Positions 36,713 through 45,005 are shown, counted from the first letter of the stretch. The stretch is 64,000 bases of DNA from Natronomonas marina (GCF_024298905.1 NZ_CP101154.1:1488001-1552000), one strand, 5' to 3'. A program made the numbers and translations. The notes: generated by a model not told the origin, from the letters alone.

Positions 36713-37360
36713 TCACACCACTGGATCGAGCGATTTCATCGAGAAATCAGATTTCGAGCAGTATCGCTCTGCTAGCCGCATCAAAGACCGTGTCCGCCGG
36801 ATATCCGCGACATTGTGGAGGACGAGCGGCTCGAAGTTCTCCGCTTCCCACGCTTCAACCGCTTCCTTGCTGTCTGCGAACGGATCAAGCCTGGTTAACC
36901 CACTTCCGATGAGCTCTTCGTAGACGCCAGTTAGCGTCTCACCCGACGTATTGAACCGTGTCTCGAAGACATCCATCGCGTCGATGTACGGCAGTCCAGT
37001 GAACGGCCAGTCGATTTCGTGGTAACAGAGCCGTGTACGGAGGAACGGGAGGTCGAACCCGCCGTTCCATCGTTCGCCATTATATGCGACCAGTTTCGCA
37101 TCGCGCTGCGCGAGTGTCGACTCAACGAACGTACTCATCTCCCACAGCAAGGCCCGTTCAGTCTGCTGGACCGATATCGAGACTGAGGTCGCCAGTTCTT
37201 CGTTGACCCGTGCTTCGAGATTTGACGGCGGTGCTTGCCCGTCCGTATTGAGAAAGATCCGGGAGCCAATATCCGTGTCGAACCCGACGACAGTCAGTTG
37301 ATCGTCGACGTCAAAGCCGGTTGTCTCGATATCGAACGCAACGGTGTCGAGCCCCGTCAT
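36713..37360 (-). CDS. DEDD-type 3'-5' exonuclease (RNase H-like fold)
   Basis: A 215-residue nuclease-like protein. FDIETTGFD places Asp10 and Glu12 as exonuclease motif I. YNGERWNGGFDLPFLRTRL is motif II (Asp in GGFD), and VLHNVADIRRTRSL is motif III (H-x3-D). This is the predicted PolB-like/YprB-type exonuclease pattern. I chose ATG 37360 because it overlaps the previous stop (ATGA) and the longer frame is Arg/Pro-rich noise. It is the third gene of an operon with a RecA-like protein, suggesting DNA repair or replication. Confidence 0.75.
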   Translation of the reverse strand: MTGLDTVAFDIETTGFDVDDQLTVVGFDTDIGSRIFLNTDGQAPPSNLEARVNEELATSVSISVQQTERALLWEMSTFVESTLAQRDAKLVAYNGERWNGGFDLPFLRTRLCYHEIDWPFTGLPYIDAMDVFETRFNTSGETLTGVYEELIGSGLTRLDPFADSKEAVEAWEAENFEPLVLHNVADIRRTRSLMRLAERYCSKSDFSMKSLDPVV

Positions 37361-37671
37361 TCCGTGGCTCCATCCTGGTGGTGTTCCCGCTCGTGGCTCG
37401 CTTCCCGTTGTTCGAGTGCCCGTTCGAGTTCTTCGAGGCGTTCTTCGTGGTCGTCGAGGCGGGCTTCCTGTTCGAGATCGATGCTGAGCAGTGCCGGCAG
37501 CAGCGGGTTCTGGTGGTTCAACAGTCCGCACGCGTCGGCGTGCTCGCGGGCGTACTCGAACAGCCGGTCGAATCGCGGCTGGTCGCGACGCCGGAGGGCC
37601 CGCCGGAACGCCGCCCAGCGCTCTTCGATGGCCCGGAGTGCATCACGGTAGGTTGGGTTCGTACGCCCCAT
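37357..37671 (-). CDS. Haloarchaeal small helical protein of unknown function
   Basis: A 104-residue protein beginning MGRTNPTYRDALRAIEERWA, a start shared by a common haloarchaeal family of unknown role. RRDQPRFDRLFEYAREHADA and LLNHQNPLLPALLSIDLEQE follow, then a coiled coil (RLDDHEERLEELERALEQRE). It lies 2 bp after the RecA-like gene and overlaps the exonuclease start by 4 bp. It is probably a bridging or regulatory partner of these two proteins (inference from position). Confidence 0.75.
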   Translation of the reverse strand: MGRTNPTYRDALRAIEERWAAFRRALRRRDQPRFDRLFEYAREHADACGLLNHQNPLLPALLSIDLEQEARLDDHEERLEELERALEQREASHEREHHQDGATE

Positions 37672-37673
37672 CG

Positions 37674-38615
37674 CTATTGGCCTCCAAAGCCGCCCCTCCA
37701 CGCGTCCAGTAGGGGGTCCGCGGTGGCCGATACGGTCTCACCGTCAGCTGTAACGCCCGTCCCGACACCCTCCGGGGTCGGCGTCGACGACGCCGGCGTC
37801 GTCGGTTCCATACCGACCTGCGTGGCGCGTGCCGCGAGCAGCTGCTGCCAGTACGCGAGCGTCGTCTGGTAGTACGCGCCGTCGTCGACGGGGTAGACGA
37901 GCGTCTCGAAGTCCTTGCCGACGACCCGTGGCCCCATCCGGGTCTGCTCGCATTCGAGGTGGTGATCGGCAGCCCGCGCAACCGGCGCGGTGAATTCGTT
38001 TCGTTCGTTTCGGGTAACGAGCACCGGGATGTCGTACCCGTCGGCGTAGCTCCTCAATCGGGCGAGGGTTCGAGCCTGTAGCGTCTCGGCGTGGGTCTCA
38101 CAGAGTGTGTCGTCGGCGCGGTACTGGGCGTCGACGGCCGGCGCGACAATCAGTGAGGGTGTGTGGGGCGACGTCTCCTCGTCGCGACCTGGTGCCCGTC
38201 GACTGGCTGCCCCGATATCGGCGGTGGACGACTGGATTATCTCGTTCACCGCTGTCGGGAGCTCACAGACGGCGCCGTAGTGCTGGTAGACGGTGAACCC
38301 GCGTGCCACGTGGATTCGGTCGAGCAACCGTTGACTAGGCGCGATTCGGGCGAGCGTGGTCGTCGTCGCGTGGCCGTTTGCGTCGACCCAGAAGGCGGGC
38401 CCGTCGTGCAGGACGAGATGGTCGAGCACGAGCGACTGCAGGAGTGGGATGCCGCGGCCGCCCTTCACATCGAGCAGTGTGATGCCGTCGTCGAGCGAGG
38501 GCAGTAGCATTTCGCCCGTCGGCGGATCGGCCTGGTCAGCGAGGGACCGATTACGGTCAGCGCCCCGTGTCGGCTGATCCGCTACCAATCGATTCGATGT
38601 TGTGTGTTTTCGCAT
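37674..38615 (-). CDS. RecA/KaiC-like protein with degenerate P-loop
   Basis: A 313-residue protein. GITLLDVKGGRGIPLLQSLV occupies the position of a Walker A motif but lacks G-K-T/S. FWVDANGHATTTTLARIAP matches the strand after it in RecA-like proteins, and SLIVAPAVDAQY the Walker B region without the acidic pair. The last 60 residues are Thr/Pro-rich. It probably binds DNA without hydrolysing ATP normally. It starts the operon with the small helical protein and the exonuclease. Its promoter contains the palindrome GTTGGTTAACCAAC at 38814. Confidence 0.6.
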   Translation of the reverse strand: MRKHTTSNRLVADQPTRGADRNRSLADQADPPTGEMLLPSLDDGITLLDVKGGRGIPLLQSLVLDHLVLHDGPAFWVDANGHATTTTLARIAPSQRLLDRIHVARGFTVYQHYGAVCELPTAVNEIIQSSTADIGAASRRAPGRDEETSPHTPSLIVAPAVDAQYRADDTLCETHAETLQARTLARLRSYADGYDIPVLVTRNERNEFTAPVARAADHHLECEQTRMGPRVVGKDFETLVYPVDDGAYYQTTLAYWQQLLAARATQVGMEPTTPASSTPTPEGVGTGVTADGETVSATADPLLDAWRGGFGGQ

Positions 38616-38780
38616 ACCCGATTCGTTGTCCCCATCCCCGATAAGCCGCGGCGTGGTGTTTCCGCGTTTCAGGAAAGGGATGAGATGGAAGCGAACCCCA
38701 GTTCAGTCTCTGTATTTTCTGAATCGATCGACCGATTCCGAGATCGTTTCCTGAATTGCCAGTGGTTCATGCTACTGTCT

Positions 38781-38842
38781 TTAACCAACAAACCGTCTTC
38801 TATTGGGTCGCACGTTGGTTAACCAACATCGTGTTGGCTAAC
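38781..38842. promoter_or_regulatory. Cluster of GTTGGTTAACCAAC palindrome sites
   Basis: A perfect 14-bp palindrome GTTGGTTAACCAAC lies at 38814-38827, with a half-site TTAACCAAC at 38781 and GTTGGCTAAC at 38833. They lie between the RecA-like gene and the 3' end of vapC. The same half-sites recur at 49076-49118. A dimeric repressor site is likely. Confidence 0.55.
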
Positions 38843-38844
38843 AT

Positions 38845-39342
38845 TTACTTTTGACTCCGATAGGGGAGCGTCGTAACGTCGAAGGTGTCGTAATGTCGGT
38901 CGTACGTGAGGATGTGATCGACCTCTAACTCGGCCATGTGTGACGCGACGATGAAATCAGTCAGGGAAGCATCGAGGTCGGTCCATTCAATAAACGTGTC
39001 CGTCGCATCACCGAATACCTCCGGAGTAACTGATTCGAGTTGATAGAGATCACTCTTATCGAGCGTCGTCAGAAACGTCGCGGCGTTTCGCATCGACGCC
39101 TGTTTTTTGAGGCGGGTCGCAGCTTCGTCGACGATATGGTCGTTCACGACCAGTCGTCGATATGGGAGATCACCGTCGCGGACAAAATCCATGAATGCAC
39201 GTGAGATGGGATGCATCTGATCCTGCGGATTGAACAGCGCATAGAGGAACTTCGGGCCACAGACGACTTGGTGACGTATCGAACCCGGTCGAAAGTGTTC
39301 AGCGGTCACCGTGCCAATCGGTGTCTCAACTGGTTCTGCCAT
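38845..39342 (-). CDS. vapC: PIN-domain protein lacking the first catalytic Asp
   Basis: A 165-residue VapC-like protein. GPKFLYALFNPQDQMHPISR aligns with the PIN start, but Gly29 sits where the first catalytic Asp is expected. VDEAATRL keeps the Glu, LTDFIVASHM and TYDRHYDTF keep the later Asps. The truncated relative at 44097 has the same Gly, so it is a subfamily trait. The N-terminal 25 residues (PVETPIGTVTAEHFRPGSIR) are an unusual extension. It starts 5 bp after its antitoxin and probably cleaves RNA, if active. Confidence 0.75.
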   Translation of the reverse strand: MAEPVETPIGTVTAEHFRPGSIRHQVVCGPKFLYALFNPQDQMHPISRAFMDFVRDGDLPYRRLVVNDHIVDEAATRLKKQASMRNAATFLTTLDKSDLYQLESVTPEVFGDATDTFIEWTDLDASLTDFIVASHMAELEVDHILTYDRHYDTFDVTTLPYRSQK

Positions 39343-39347
39343 CAGAG

Positions 39348-39659
39348 TTAGGAGTTTGAGGAGGGGTCCTCAGCGAGAGCGAACGATTCATCGTTGCCGT
39401 GCCACTCCTCAACGAGATCGTCTTCTTCTCTGGCGTCTGTCTGTGCTGTCCGTGGGAGCGACGAATTATCGAGCTCATCGAGAACTGTAAAGGCTGCATC
39501 GTTCGGATCGGCCTGTTGTTGACGTTCGACCCACTCAATCAACGCCTCGTGACTGGCTTCTTTGAGCGACAGTCCGTGTTCCTCAGCGAATTCTCGAAAT
39601 CGCTCGTACTCCTCCTCGCTCAACTCAGTTTGGACGTGTTTGGTATCGTTGCTACTCAT
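39348..39659 (-). CDS. VapB-like antitoxin
   Basis: A 103-residue acidic protein. TELSEEEYERFREFAEEHGL and SLKEASHEALIEWVERQQQ give a ribbon-helix-helix-type DNA-binding N-terminus. The C-terminal half is Ser/Asp/Glu-rich and ends in a likely toxin-wrapping segment (EEWHGNDESFALAED). I chose ATG 39659 (MSSNDTKHV), which is consistent with a beta-strand start. It precedes the PIN gene in the same operon. Confidence 0.75.
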   Translation of the reverse strand: MSSNDTKHVQTELSEEEYERFREFAEEHGLSLKEASHEALIEWVERQQQADPNDAAFTVLDELDNSSLPRTAQTDAREEDDLVEEWHGNDESFALAEDPSSNS

Positions 39660-39925
39660 CCTGACCCTCCTGATGTCGTGCGGATGTAGCGTCTCATGAA
39701 GCATAAGATGTTCGCATGTAATAGTTCATAAAATAGAGCTCGACTAGAGCCCTCCACAGTTTGAAAGTGTGCCAGCTGTACCCGAAAGATGATCTGGATG
39801 CCTACGAGATCCCGACGCGAGTCAACAACCTCGGCAACAACGATCCCCAGGTCATCGAGCCGCTGGACCACGAGCAATCGGGCCTCGGCGAATTCAGTTC
39901 GTGATAGGTGACGGCGTCACGGTCA

Positions 39926-40951
39926 CTACATCGGCGATGCGGTTGCCGAATCGACGAGCGAGTACTCTCGGTCCCGACTCGTCCCCTCCGCCTCGAGGAG
40001 GTTGTACTGCTCCATCTTTGAGAGGTACGTGCGGACGGTGCGTTTCGTCCGGGGGTCGTCAACTGCCTCGGAATAGTACTCGTGAATCTTGCTCGGTCCG
40101 AGAGGCCCGTGGTCGCGGACGATATCGTAGACGACGCGCTGGTGCGGGGTGAGTGAATCGAGGCTCTTCTGCTTGATCTGGGCGCGAGCATCCTCGGCGG
40201 CATCGAGGAGCATATCGTCGGTGATGCGCTCGTGGTGCTCGCGATCGGCCGTGCTAGCCGCTGTTCGAAGGATGCCGATGGCGAGGCGGGCGTCGCCGGC
40301 GGCCGCATCAGCAATGCGATAGAGCTGGTTGTCAGTGATGACGTCCTCGTCGAGGCCCCACTTCACGCGGGCGCTCAGGATGTCGAAGAGTTGCTCGTCG
40401 TGGTACCTGTCCATCCTGACGTGCTCGCTGGATCGGAGCCGACTCACGAGGCGGTCGTCGACGCGACTGAACAGCTCTTCTTCGGTGTTCGCGATGCAGA
40501 TGATCGCGAACTGCGGGAGGCTGTGGAGGTCGTAGATGACGCCCGGGTCCTCCAGTTGGTCGACCTCGTCGAGGATGACGACCGTTCGCGGGCCGTCGTG
40601 CTGCTGGAGGCGGTCGACGAGTTCGTCGTGCGGCGTCGACTGTCGGTGGATGTCGATGGTGGCGCCGAGGTCGTCGAGGATCTGGTAGAGGGTCCGGAAT
40701 CGGGTGTAGTTGCGCCAGCAGTTGACGTAGGTGGCCTCGACGTCGAGGACCTCTTCGCGGAGCCGTTCGGTGACGAACTTGGAGATACAGGTCTTGCCGG
40801 CGCCGCTGGGGCCGGTGACGAGAGCGGTGTCGGCGGGTTCGCCGTTCGTGATGGGTTCGAGGACGCTGGAGAGGTGGTTGACCTCGGCGTCGCGGTGCTC
40901 GACCTCCCGAGGGACGAACCCGGCACGGAGGACGCGAGCATCGCGTATCAT
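39926..40951 (-). CDS. cdc6: Orc1/Cdc6 replication initiator
   Basis: A 341-residue AAA+ ATPase that would bind origin repeats and recruit the MCM helicase. Walker A GPSGAGKT spans residues 47-54, Walker B VVILDEVDQL has the acidic pair at 128-129, sensor 1 is ICIANTEE. RLRSSEHVRMDRYHDEQLFD and AAGDARLAIGILRTAA (sensor 2 Arg) follow. The C-terminal winged helix is THQRVVYDIVRDHG through YLSKMEQYNLLEAEG. A gene-free 866-bp region upstream may hold the origin. Confidence 0.92.
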   Translation of the reverse strand: MIRDARVLRAGFVPREVEHRDAEVNHLSSVLEPITNGEPADTALVTGPSGAGKTCISKFVTERLREEVLDVEATYVNCWRNYTRFRTLYQILDDLGATIDIHRQSTPHDELVDRLQQHDGPRTVVILDEVDQLEDPGVIYDLHSLPQFAIICIANTEEELFSRVDDRLVSRLRSSEHVRMDRYHDEQLFDILSARVKWGLDEDVITDNQLYRIADAAAGDARLAIGILRTAASTADREHHERITDDMLLDAAEDARAQIKQKSLDSLTPHQRVVYDIVRDHGPLGPSKIHEYYSEAVDDPRTKRTVRTYLSKMEQYNLLEAEGTSRDREYSLVDSATASPM

Positions 40952-41817
40952 CTATACTTGGTAGGTGGATTTTCAGGCTAGTCATAAAAACGTGACCGGG
41001 TCGTTTCCGGAAAATCTACTTCGCCCCTATCTGGCAAGATAGACGTAGCGCTGTGGTGCGACTCTGTATAAAATAGCTGTTTCCGGGAATCTCTTATTTG
41101 ATGTAATTTAAACCAACTGTCAAGATGGTGCTGGCAGTCGCTACTTGTATCGTCGGGATTAACACTTGATCGACCCCGGCGGCATTATCCGTACCGCTCA
41201 GTGGGCCGGTTAGCCTTGATTTCCGACCATGCCGTCTAGAATCCACAGGCACTACGCCTTTCGGTCCTGATGTGTGAGCGATAGGTCTCGCTCTCATACG
41301 CTTGCTCGTACTGTTTCGAGAAGAATGACCTCCGTTGCTCGACGCGTCGTAATTAACGCGACTGCCTCCGAACCGGGACCCGATAGAGCGGTCCCTCAGG
41401 GAGACCGTCGGCGATCAGTTCCAGTCCTTCGATACTCCAACGATGTCACCGGAGTGAGACCGGTTGTCTCGCACCGAATGGCTGCTGGTCGGCGACGGTG
41501 GTCCGGACCGACCGTCCGGTCTAAGATTTCCGCGTCTCATCGCAAGAGGGGTCCTCAAAAACGTTCTTTGAGGCGTTAGGAGAAATGCCACGCGCTTAGC
41601 GGTGCGTGTTCAACCGCGTTCTACCGAGGAAACAAGGCGAGGGGCTCAACCCCGAGACGGTCCACGGACTGGCCCACGAAGAGCACCGGTCCCATCTCGG
41701 CCGTGACTTTCGAGAACTGAAACTGAACGCGACTATATCACTGCTGGGACCGTTCTGGAAAGTATAGGAGTTTCAGAAAGACATGACAGTCGGGTTAGAA
41801 TCTAATCGGGGGCCCTG
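40952..41817. other. Possible replication origin region
   Basis: Gene-free between orc1/cdc6 and the small membrane protein. Two direct copies of GTTTCCGG lie at 41003 and 41079, about 50-130 bp from the orc1/cdc6 start. A 7-bp hairpin CCTCAAA/TTTGAGG is at 41552-41572. An AT-rich patch occurs near 41090-41140. These features fit an origin but the repeats are few. Around 41610-41765 a plus-strand frame (HEEHRSHLGRDFRELKLNAT) may be a gene relic. Confidence 0.45.
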
Positions 41818-42180
41818 ATGGCCACTTCGCAACCCGTCCATGATGCGTGGGCCGGGCATCTCTCCGAACCACTGGAGTGGTACCTGCTGTGGGGCATCGC
41901 GCTACTGACGTACGGCGTTGGTGACGGTCTGTCCACGATCGCCATTATCTCCACTCCGGGCGTTGTCGAGACGAATGTGCTGATTCGGTGGCTCGTCGGC
42001 ATGTATGGACACGCCGGATTGATCGGCCTGAAGCTCACCGTATTTTTTGTATGTCTCGGCGTCAGCCTCTACGGGAGTCGTATCGAACGCGACGCAGTAC
42101 TGTACTACGCCCCGATGGTACTGCTCGCAGTCGTGGGAGTGTTCACCACTGCGGTCAATATCGGGCTTCTCTGGGCCTGA
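41818..42180 (+). CDS. Small membrane protein with four hydrophobic segments
   Basis: A 120-residue protein. Hydrophobic segments are WYLLWGIALLTYGVGDGLST, IRWLVGMYGHAGLIGLKLTV, FFVCLGVSLYG and YYAPMVLLAVVGVFTTAVNI. A conserved-looking Asp and Glu (GVGDGLSTI, VVETNVLIR) lie within or near the membrane. The layout resembles haloarchaeal DUF5658-like proteins; function is unknown. It ends exactly where the convergent gene at 42181 ends. Confidence 0.65.
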   Translation: MATSQPVHDAWAGHLSEPLEWYLLWGIALLTYGVGDGLSTIAIISTPGVVETNVLIRWLVGMYGHAGLIGLKLTVFFVCLGVSLYGSRIERDAVLYYAPMVLLAVVGVFTTAVNIGLLWA

Positions 42181-42558
42181 TCACTCGGCGTCGGGATTGC
42201 TCGACCCCGTCACTCCTGACGAGGGATCACTCGACGTGTCCCCACTGTCACCACCCTCCTGTTCATCCGGCGTGTCCGGAGTCACACTCGGTTCGTCAGG
42301 CGTCGGTGTGTCCGTGGCCGGCGGTGCTGTGTCTGTGGCCGCTGGTGACGGCGTCGTCCCGTTCGGCGACGATGTCGGCGGTGCGTCGCCCGACGGTTCC
42401 GTCGGCGTTGGCGTCGATTCCACCGGGCCCAGAGTACCCGACTGGTCTTCGTTCACGAACGGGACGATGCCGAGTCCCGCACCGAGCAGCACGACTATCA
42501 CCAGCACCAGGAGGATGCCTCGGCGTCGCGAATCCTGGTCGTCCTTTGAACGGACCAT
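42181..42558 (-). CDS. Membrane-anchored Pro/Thr-rich acidic protein
   Basis: A 125-residue protein. A basic N-terminus (SKDDQDSRRRG) is followed by one membrane segment (ILLVLVIVVLLGAGLGIVPF), then a low-complexity outer domain rich in Thr, Pro, Ser and Asp (PTPTEPSGDAPPTSSPNGTT). Such regions are typical of O-glycosylated stalks on haloarchaeal surfaces. Located 20 bp after the Tat-like secreted protein, it is probably its partner. Confidence 0.6.
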   Translation of the reverse strand: MVRSKDDQDSRRRGILLVLVIVVLLGAGLGIVPFVNEDQSGTLGPVESTPTPTEPSGDAPPTSSPNGTTPSPAATDTAPPATDTPTPDEPSVTPDTPDEQEGGDSGDTSSDPSSGVTGSSNPDAE

Positions 42559-42578
42559 CTACCGAGCTCGCAGTGTGA

Positions 42579-43772
42579 TTACTGCCCGCCTCCGCTCGCT
42601 CCAGTGTTGGAATCTCCAGTGACTCCACTCCCTGCTTTTTGATTCTCGACGGTGACGTCGAACGCGGCCGTCGTGCTGATGACCGCGGGATGTGAGTCAG
42701 CGACGGCCTGAAGCGCGTCGTAATTGTTTTCAGCCGGGCTGCCGGCTCCGTTATCCTCTATCGAGGGATATCCGTCGTTCCCGTCCATAACTAGGACGGA
42801 GTTCCCACCATTGTCGCTCTTGATGTCCGATGGCCGAACGTTCTCGAGGTGGGGATCTTCCCTGGCAGCTGTAGGCACGTCGCCATTGTAATCGTTCGAC
42901 AGGTCGCCCGAGACGAAGTACTGCACCGCACTTTCGTTGATGGTCTGCAGCGCGAACGTGTAGCGGAGTTCTACGCTGGTTGTCGTGGAGGAATCATCCT
43001 GGCCCGTGTCGAACTGGTCGGTCCCCGACGCGGCTCCGTAATATCCGCTCGCTGCCCCCGGGAAGTTGTTGACCAGCGGCAGGCTGCCGCCGTTGTTGGT
43101 GAGCGTGGATGAGCCGGTCTCTGCGGGCTCACCTTCCGGCTTGGCGATTCTCCCATTGTCGAGCTCTGTGTAGGCATCGTCAGCGGACCCGACCGACCCG
43201 CCGCCGAGATAGGAGTCAGAGTCAACGCCACTCGGGTATCCCGACGCACTGCTGTAGTCGGGCCGCCCGAGTTCGTTGGCGATCTGAATGGATCGCGGAA
43301 GTGATCGGGGGTCCTCACCAACAGCACTGCGATCCTGTGATGACTGCAACATTATATCACTAATCTTGTCGGTGTACTCAAAGTGCCCGGTCGTTCCAGG
43401 TTTTGTCCTGGTGACGCCGGGCAACGCACCGGGCGTCAGCCACGGCGTCGAGCGGAACACCGGCGACCAGTCGGTCTGGGAGCCGACTCTGGCTTCCATG
43501 ACGTAGAACACTTTGCCGATGGCGGTGTCGAAGTTCTCCCACTCGACGCGGAACGTCGGGTCGATCGTGACCTTCGACAGGTCCCCCCGATCGTTGGCCA
43601 CGGAGGACGGGTTGGTCGCACTGATAGCGACGTTGAGCGCGGCACCCCGTCCGGAAAGCATGTACGACCCCAGTCCTGCACCGGTAGCGACTACGCCGGC
43701 CGTACCGAGTGTTCTCAATGCTGTGCGTCGATCGATGTGGAGGCTGCGGCCTCTTTCATCATCGTTCGTCAT
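42579..43772 (-). CDS. Secreted/anchored protein with Tat-like leader
   Basis: A 397-residue protein. The leader DRRTALRTLGTAGVVATGAG (residues 14-33) has a twin-arginine-type R-R followed by a hydrophobic core, so export folded via Tat is likely. The mature part is Ser/Gly/Asp/Asn-rich with beta-strand-like segments (LNVAISATNPSSVAND, FRVEWENFDTAIGKVFYVME). No catalytic motif is visible, suggesting a structural or binding surface protein. Haloarchaeal plasmids often carry such pairs; role unknown. Confidence 0.6.
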   Translation of the reverse strand: MTNDDERGRSLHIDRRTALRTLGTAGVVATGAGLGSYMLSGRGAALNVAISATNPSSVANDRGDLSKVTIDPTFRVEWENFDTAIGKVFYVMEARVGSQTDWSPVFRSTPWLTPGALPGVTRTKPGTTGHFEYTDKISDIMLQSSQDRSAVGEDPRSLPRSIQIANELGRPDYSSASGYPSGVDSDSYLGGGSVGSADDAYTELDNGRIAKPEGEPAETGSSTLTNNGGSLPLVNNFPGAASGYYGAASGTDQFDTGQDDSSTTTSVELRYTFALQTINESAVQYFVSGDLSNDYNGDVPTAAREDPHLENVRPSDIKSDNGGNSVLVMDGNDGYPSIEDNGAGSPAENNYDALQAVADSHPAVISTTAAFDVTVENQKAGSGVTGDSNTGASGGGQ

Positions 43773-44096
43773 TGCAAATTCCCCATTTTTTTACGCGAAC
43801 CAACCAGAGTCGGCCGATCGCCGATTGGATGGTGTAACCGCTAAATGCCCATACTGCTATTGAAGATTTATCCTAGAATATCTTGGGCTTTATATTCACA
43901 CCGCCCGATACCATTAGTTCTACAATAATATATTCTATAGGGCGTGAAATTTTTGATTGCCGAGAATTTTTTCAAGGATTCGGGCAATTTTGCTGGTTGT
44001 GGGGTGCTTCGCAGTTTATAGAGTTTTATTTTATTCTTTAACTGTGATTAAATATATATTCTATTAATATTATCCACTCTCCCAAGGTCACGGAGT
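43773..44096. other. AT-rich promoter region and junction
   Basis: Very AT-rich between 43870 and 44080, unlike both flanks, with no coding frame. It probably holds the promoter for the minus-strand secretion operon and marks a junction to the toxin-antitoxin zone. Confidence 0.5.
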
Positions 44097-44250
44097 GCAG
44101 AGCCAGTCGAGACACCGATCGGAAGAATCACGCCCGAACACTTCCGGCTTGGTCACGTTCGACACAAAGCTGTCGTCGGCCCGATGTTTCTGTATACGCT
44201 GTTCAGTCCTCGCGATCAGATGGATTCAGTCTCACGGGCGTTCTTGACCT
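44097..44250 (+). pseudogene. vapC: Truncated copy of the unusual VapC
   Basis: The plus strand reads PVETPIGRITPEHFRLGHVR, then VVGPMFLYTLFSPRDQMDSV and SRAFLT. This matches the first 55 residues of the PIN protein at 38845-39342, including Gly in place of the first Asp. It stops where a TnpB fragment begins, so it was cut by an IS200/IS605 element or its loss. Confidence 0.75.
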
Positions 44251-44365
44251 CCTCCCCGCGCTGGCTGTCGTCGGTGGTTCCGCACGACGCACACGACTTC
44301 GAGGTATCGCGTTCGTTCACGCGCTCGACGTCGACGGCTCACTCGTCGTCGATCTCAAGCCAGCG
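44250..44365 (-). pseudogene. tnpB: TnpB zinc-finger fragment
   Basis: The minus strand reads VERVNERDTSKSCASCGTTD and then DSQRGEEV, the C-x2-C zinc-finger region of TnpB just before its third RuvC motif. A stop interrupts it on the left and nothing else of the gene is kept. It abuts the truncated vapC. Confidence 0.55.
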
Positions 44366-44453
44366 CTGCAGGCCGAGCGCTGACTCCCCCTCTCGTTGAC
44401 GCTGCGTAAAGTACCTCGTCTCTCATTGGGATCGGGCTGGTTGACAGTGGCCC

Positions 44454-44716
44454 TCACCGATGGTCGTCGATCCATTCACAGAACGCCTCGAAATCCGCTG
44501 CGCCGGCATCGTCGGCGATATCGTGGAGTGTCCCGATACTGATCGAATCGAATCGTGGGCCGGAACGGTCACCACGCGTGCATCCGTATTCTCGTGGGAT
44601 TCTGGTGGGTTCCAGCGCAGAATGAGATGATCACCCGTCGTCCGGACGTGCCTGAACCCCCCGACATTCACCAGTACCTTGTACACATCCTCACCGGAAA
44701 AGTCCCGCGTCACCAT
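44454..44716 (-). pseudogene. hicA: hicA toxin gene with 5-bp duplication frameshift
   Basis: From ATG 44716 the frame reads MVTRDFSGEDVYKVLVNVGG and then TTGDHLILRWNPP, where the His of GDH is the HicA catalytic residue, to VTVPAHDSIR. A tandem GAATC/GAATC (44545-44554, plus-strand sense) adds 5 bases and shifts the frame. In the next frame IGTLHDIADDAGAADFEAF runs to the proper stop at 44454. Without the repeat HicA would be intact. It starts 7 bp after hicB. Confidence 0.75.
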
Positions 44717-44723
44717 CGCGACG

Positions 44724-44999
44724 CTACTGCAACACGTCGGGCAGGTCGTCACTCTGTTCGCCTGCTGTCTGGGGATCAACACCCAGGTCACGAATCTCCT
44801 CGTCGGTCGGCGCACGCCCTCCGTCACCGTCGATGGCCTCGACGACGGCGTCGAGATCGTCGAGTGCTGCCGCCCGACTCTGCCCCTGGGCGGTCACCTC
44901 CGCACGGAGGTCACGAGCCGTCCACTGTCCATCCGGGTTCTTCACTAACCGGATTTCTCGATCAGGAGTGTCGACATCGCCCGCGTCGACTCGCGACAT
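44724..44999 (-). CDS. hicB: HicB-family antitoxin
   Basis: A 91-residue antitoxin. DREIRLVKNPDGQWTARDLR then AEVTAQGQSRAAALDDLDAV is the HicB partial RNase H-like fold. The tail RAPTDEEIRDLGVDPQTAGE is acidic. I chose ATG 44999 (MSRVDAGDV); ATG 45005 is equally possible. It precedes hicA on the same strand. Because hicA is frameshifted, this antitoxin may have no working partner unless another HicA exists elsewhere. Confidence 0.8.
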   Translation of the reverse strand: MSRVDAGDVDTPDREIRLVKNPDGQWTARDLRAEVTAQGQSRAAALDDLDAVVEAIDGDGGRAPTDEEIRDLGVDPQTAGEQSDDLPDVLQ

Positions 45000-45005
45000 A
45001 CCCAT

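Noticed and set aside
40232-40981. 249-codon frame opposite orc1/cdc6
   Set aside because: A shadow frame; the AAA+ motifs are on the minus strand.
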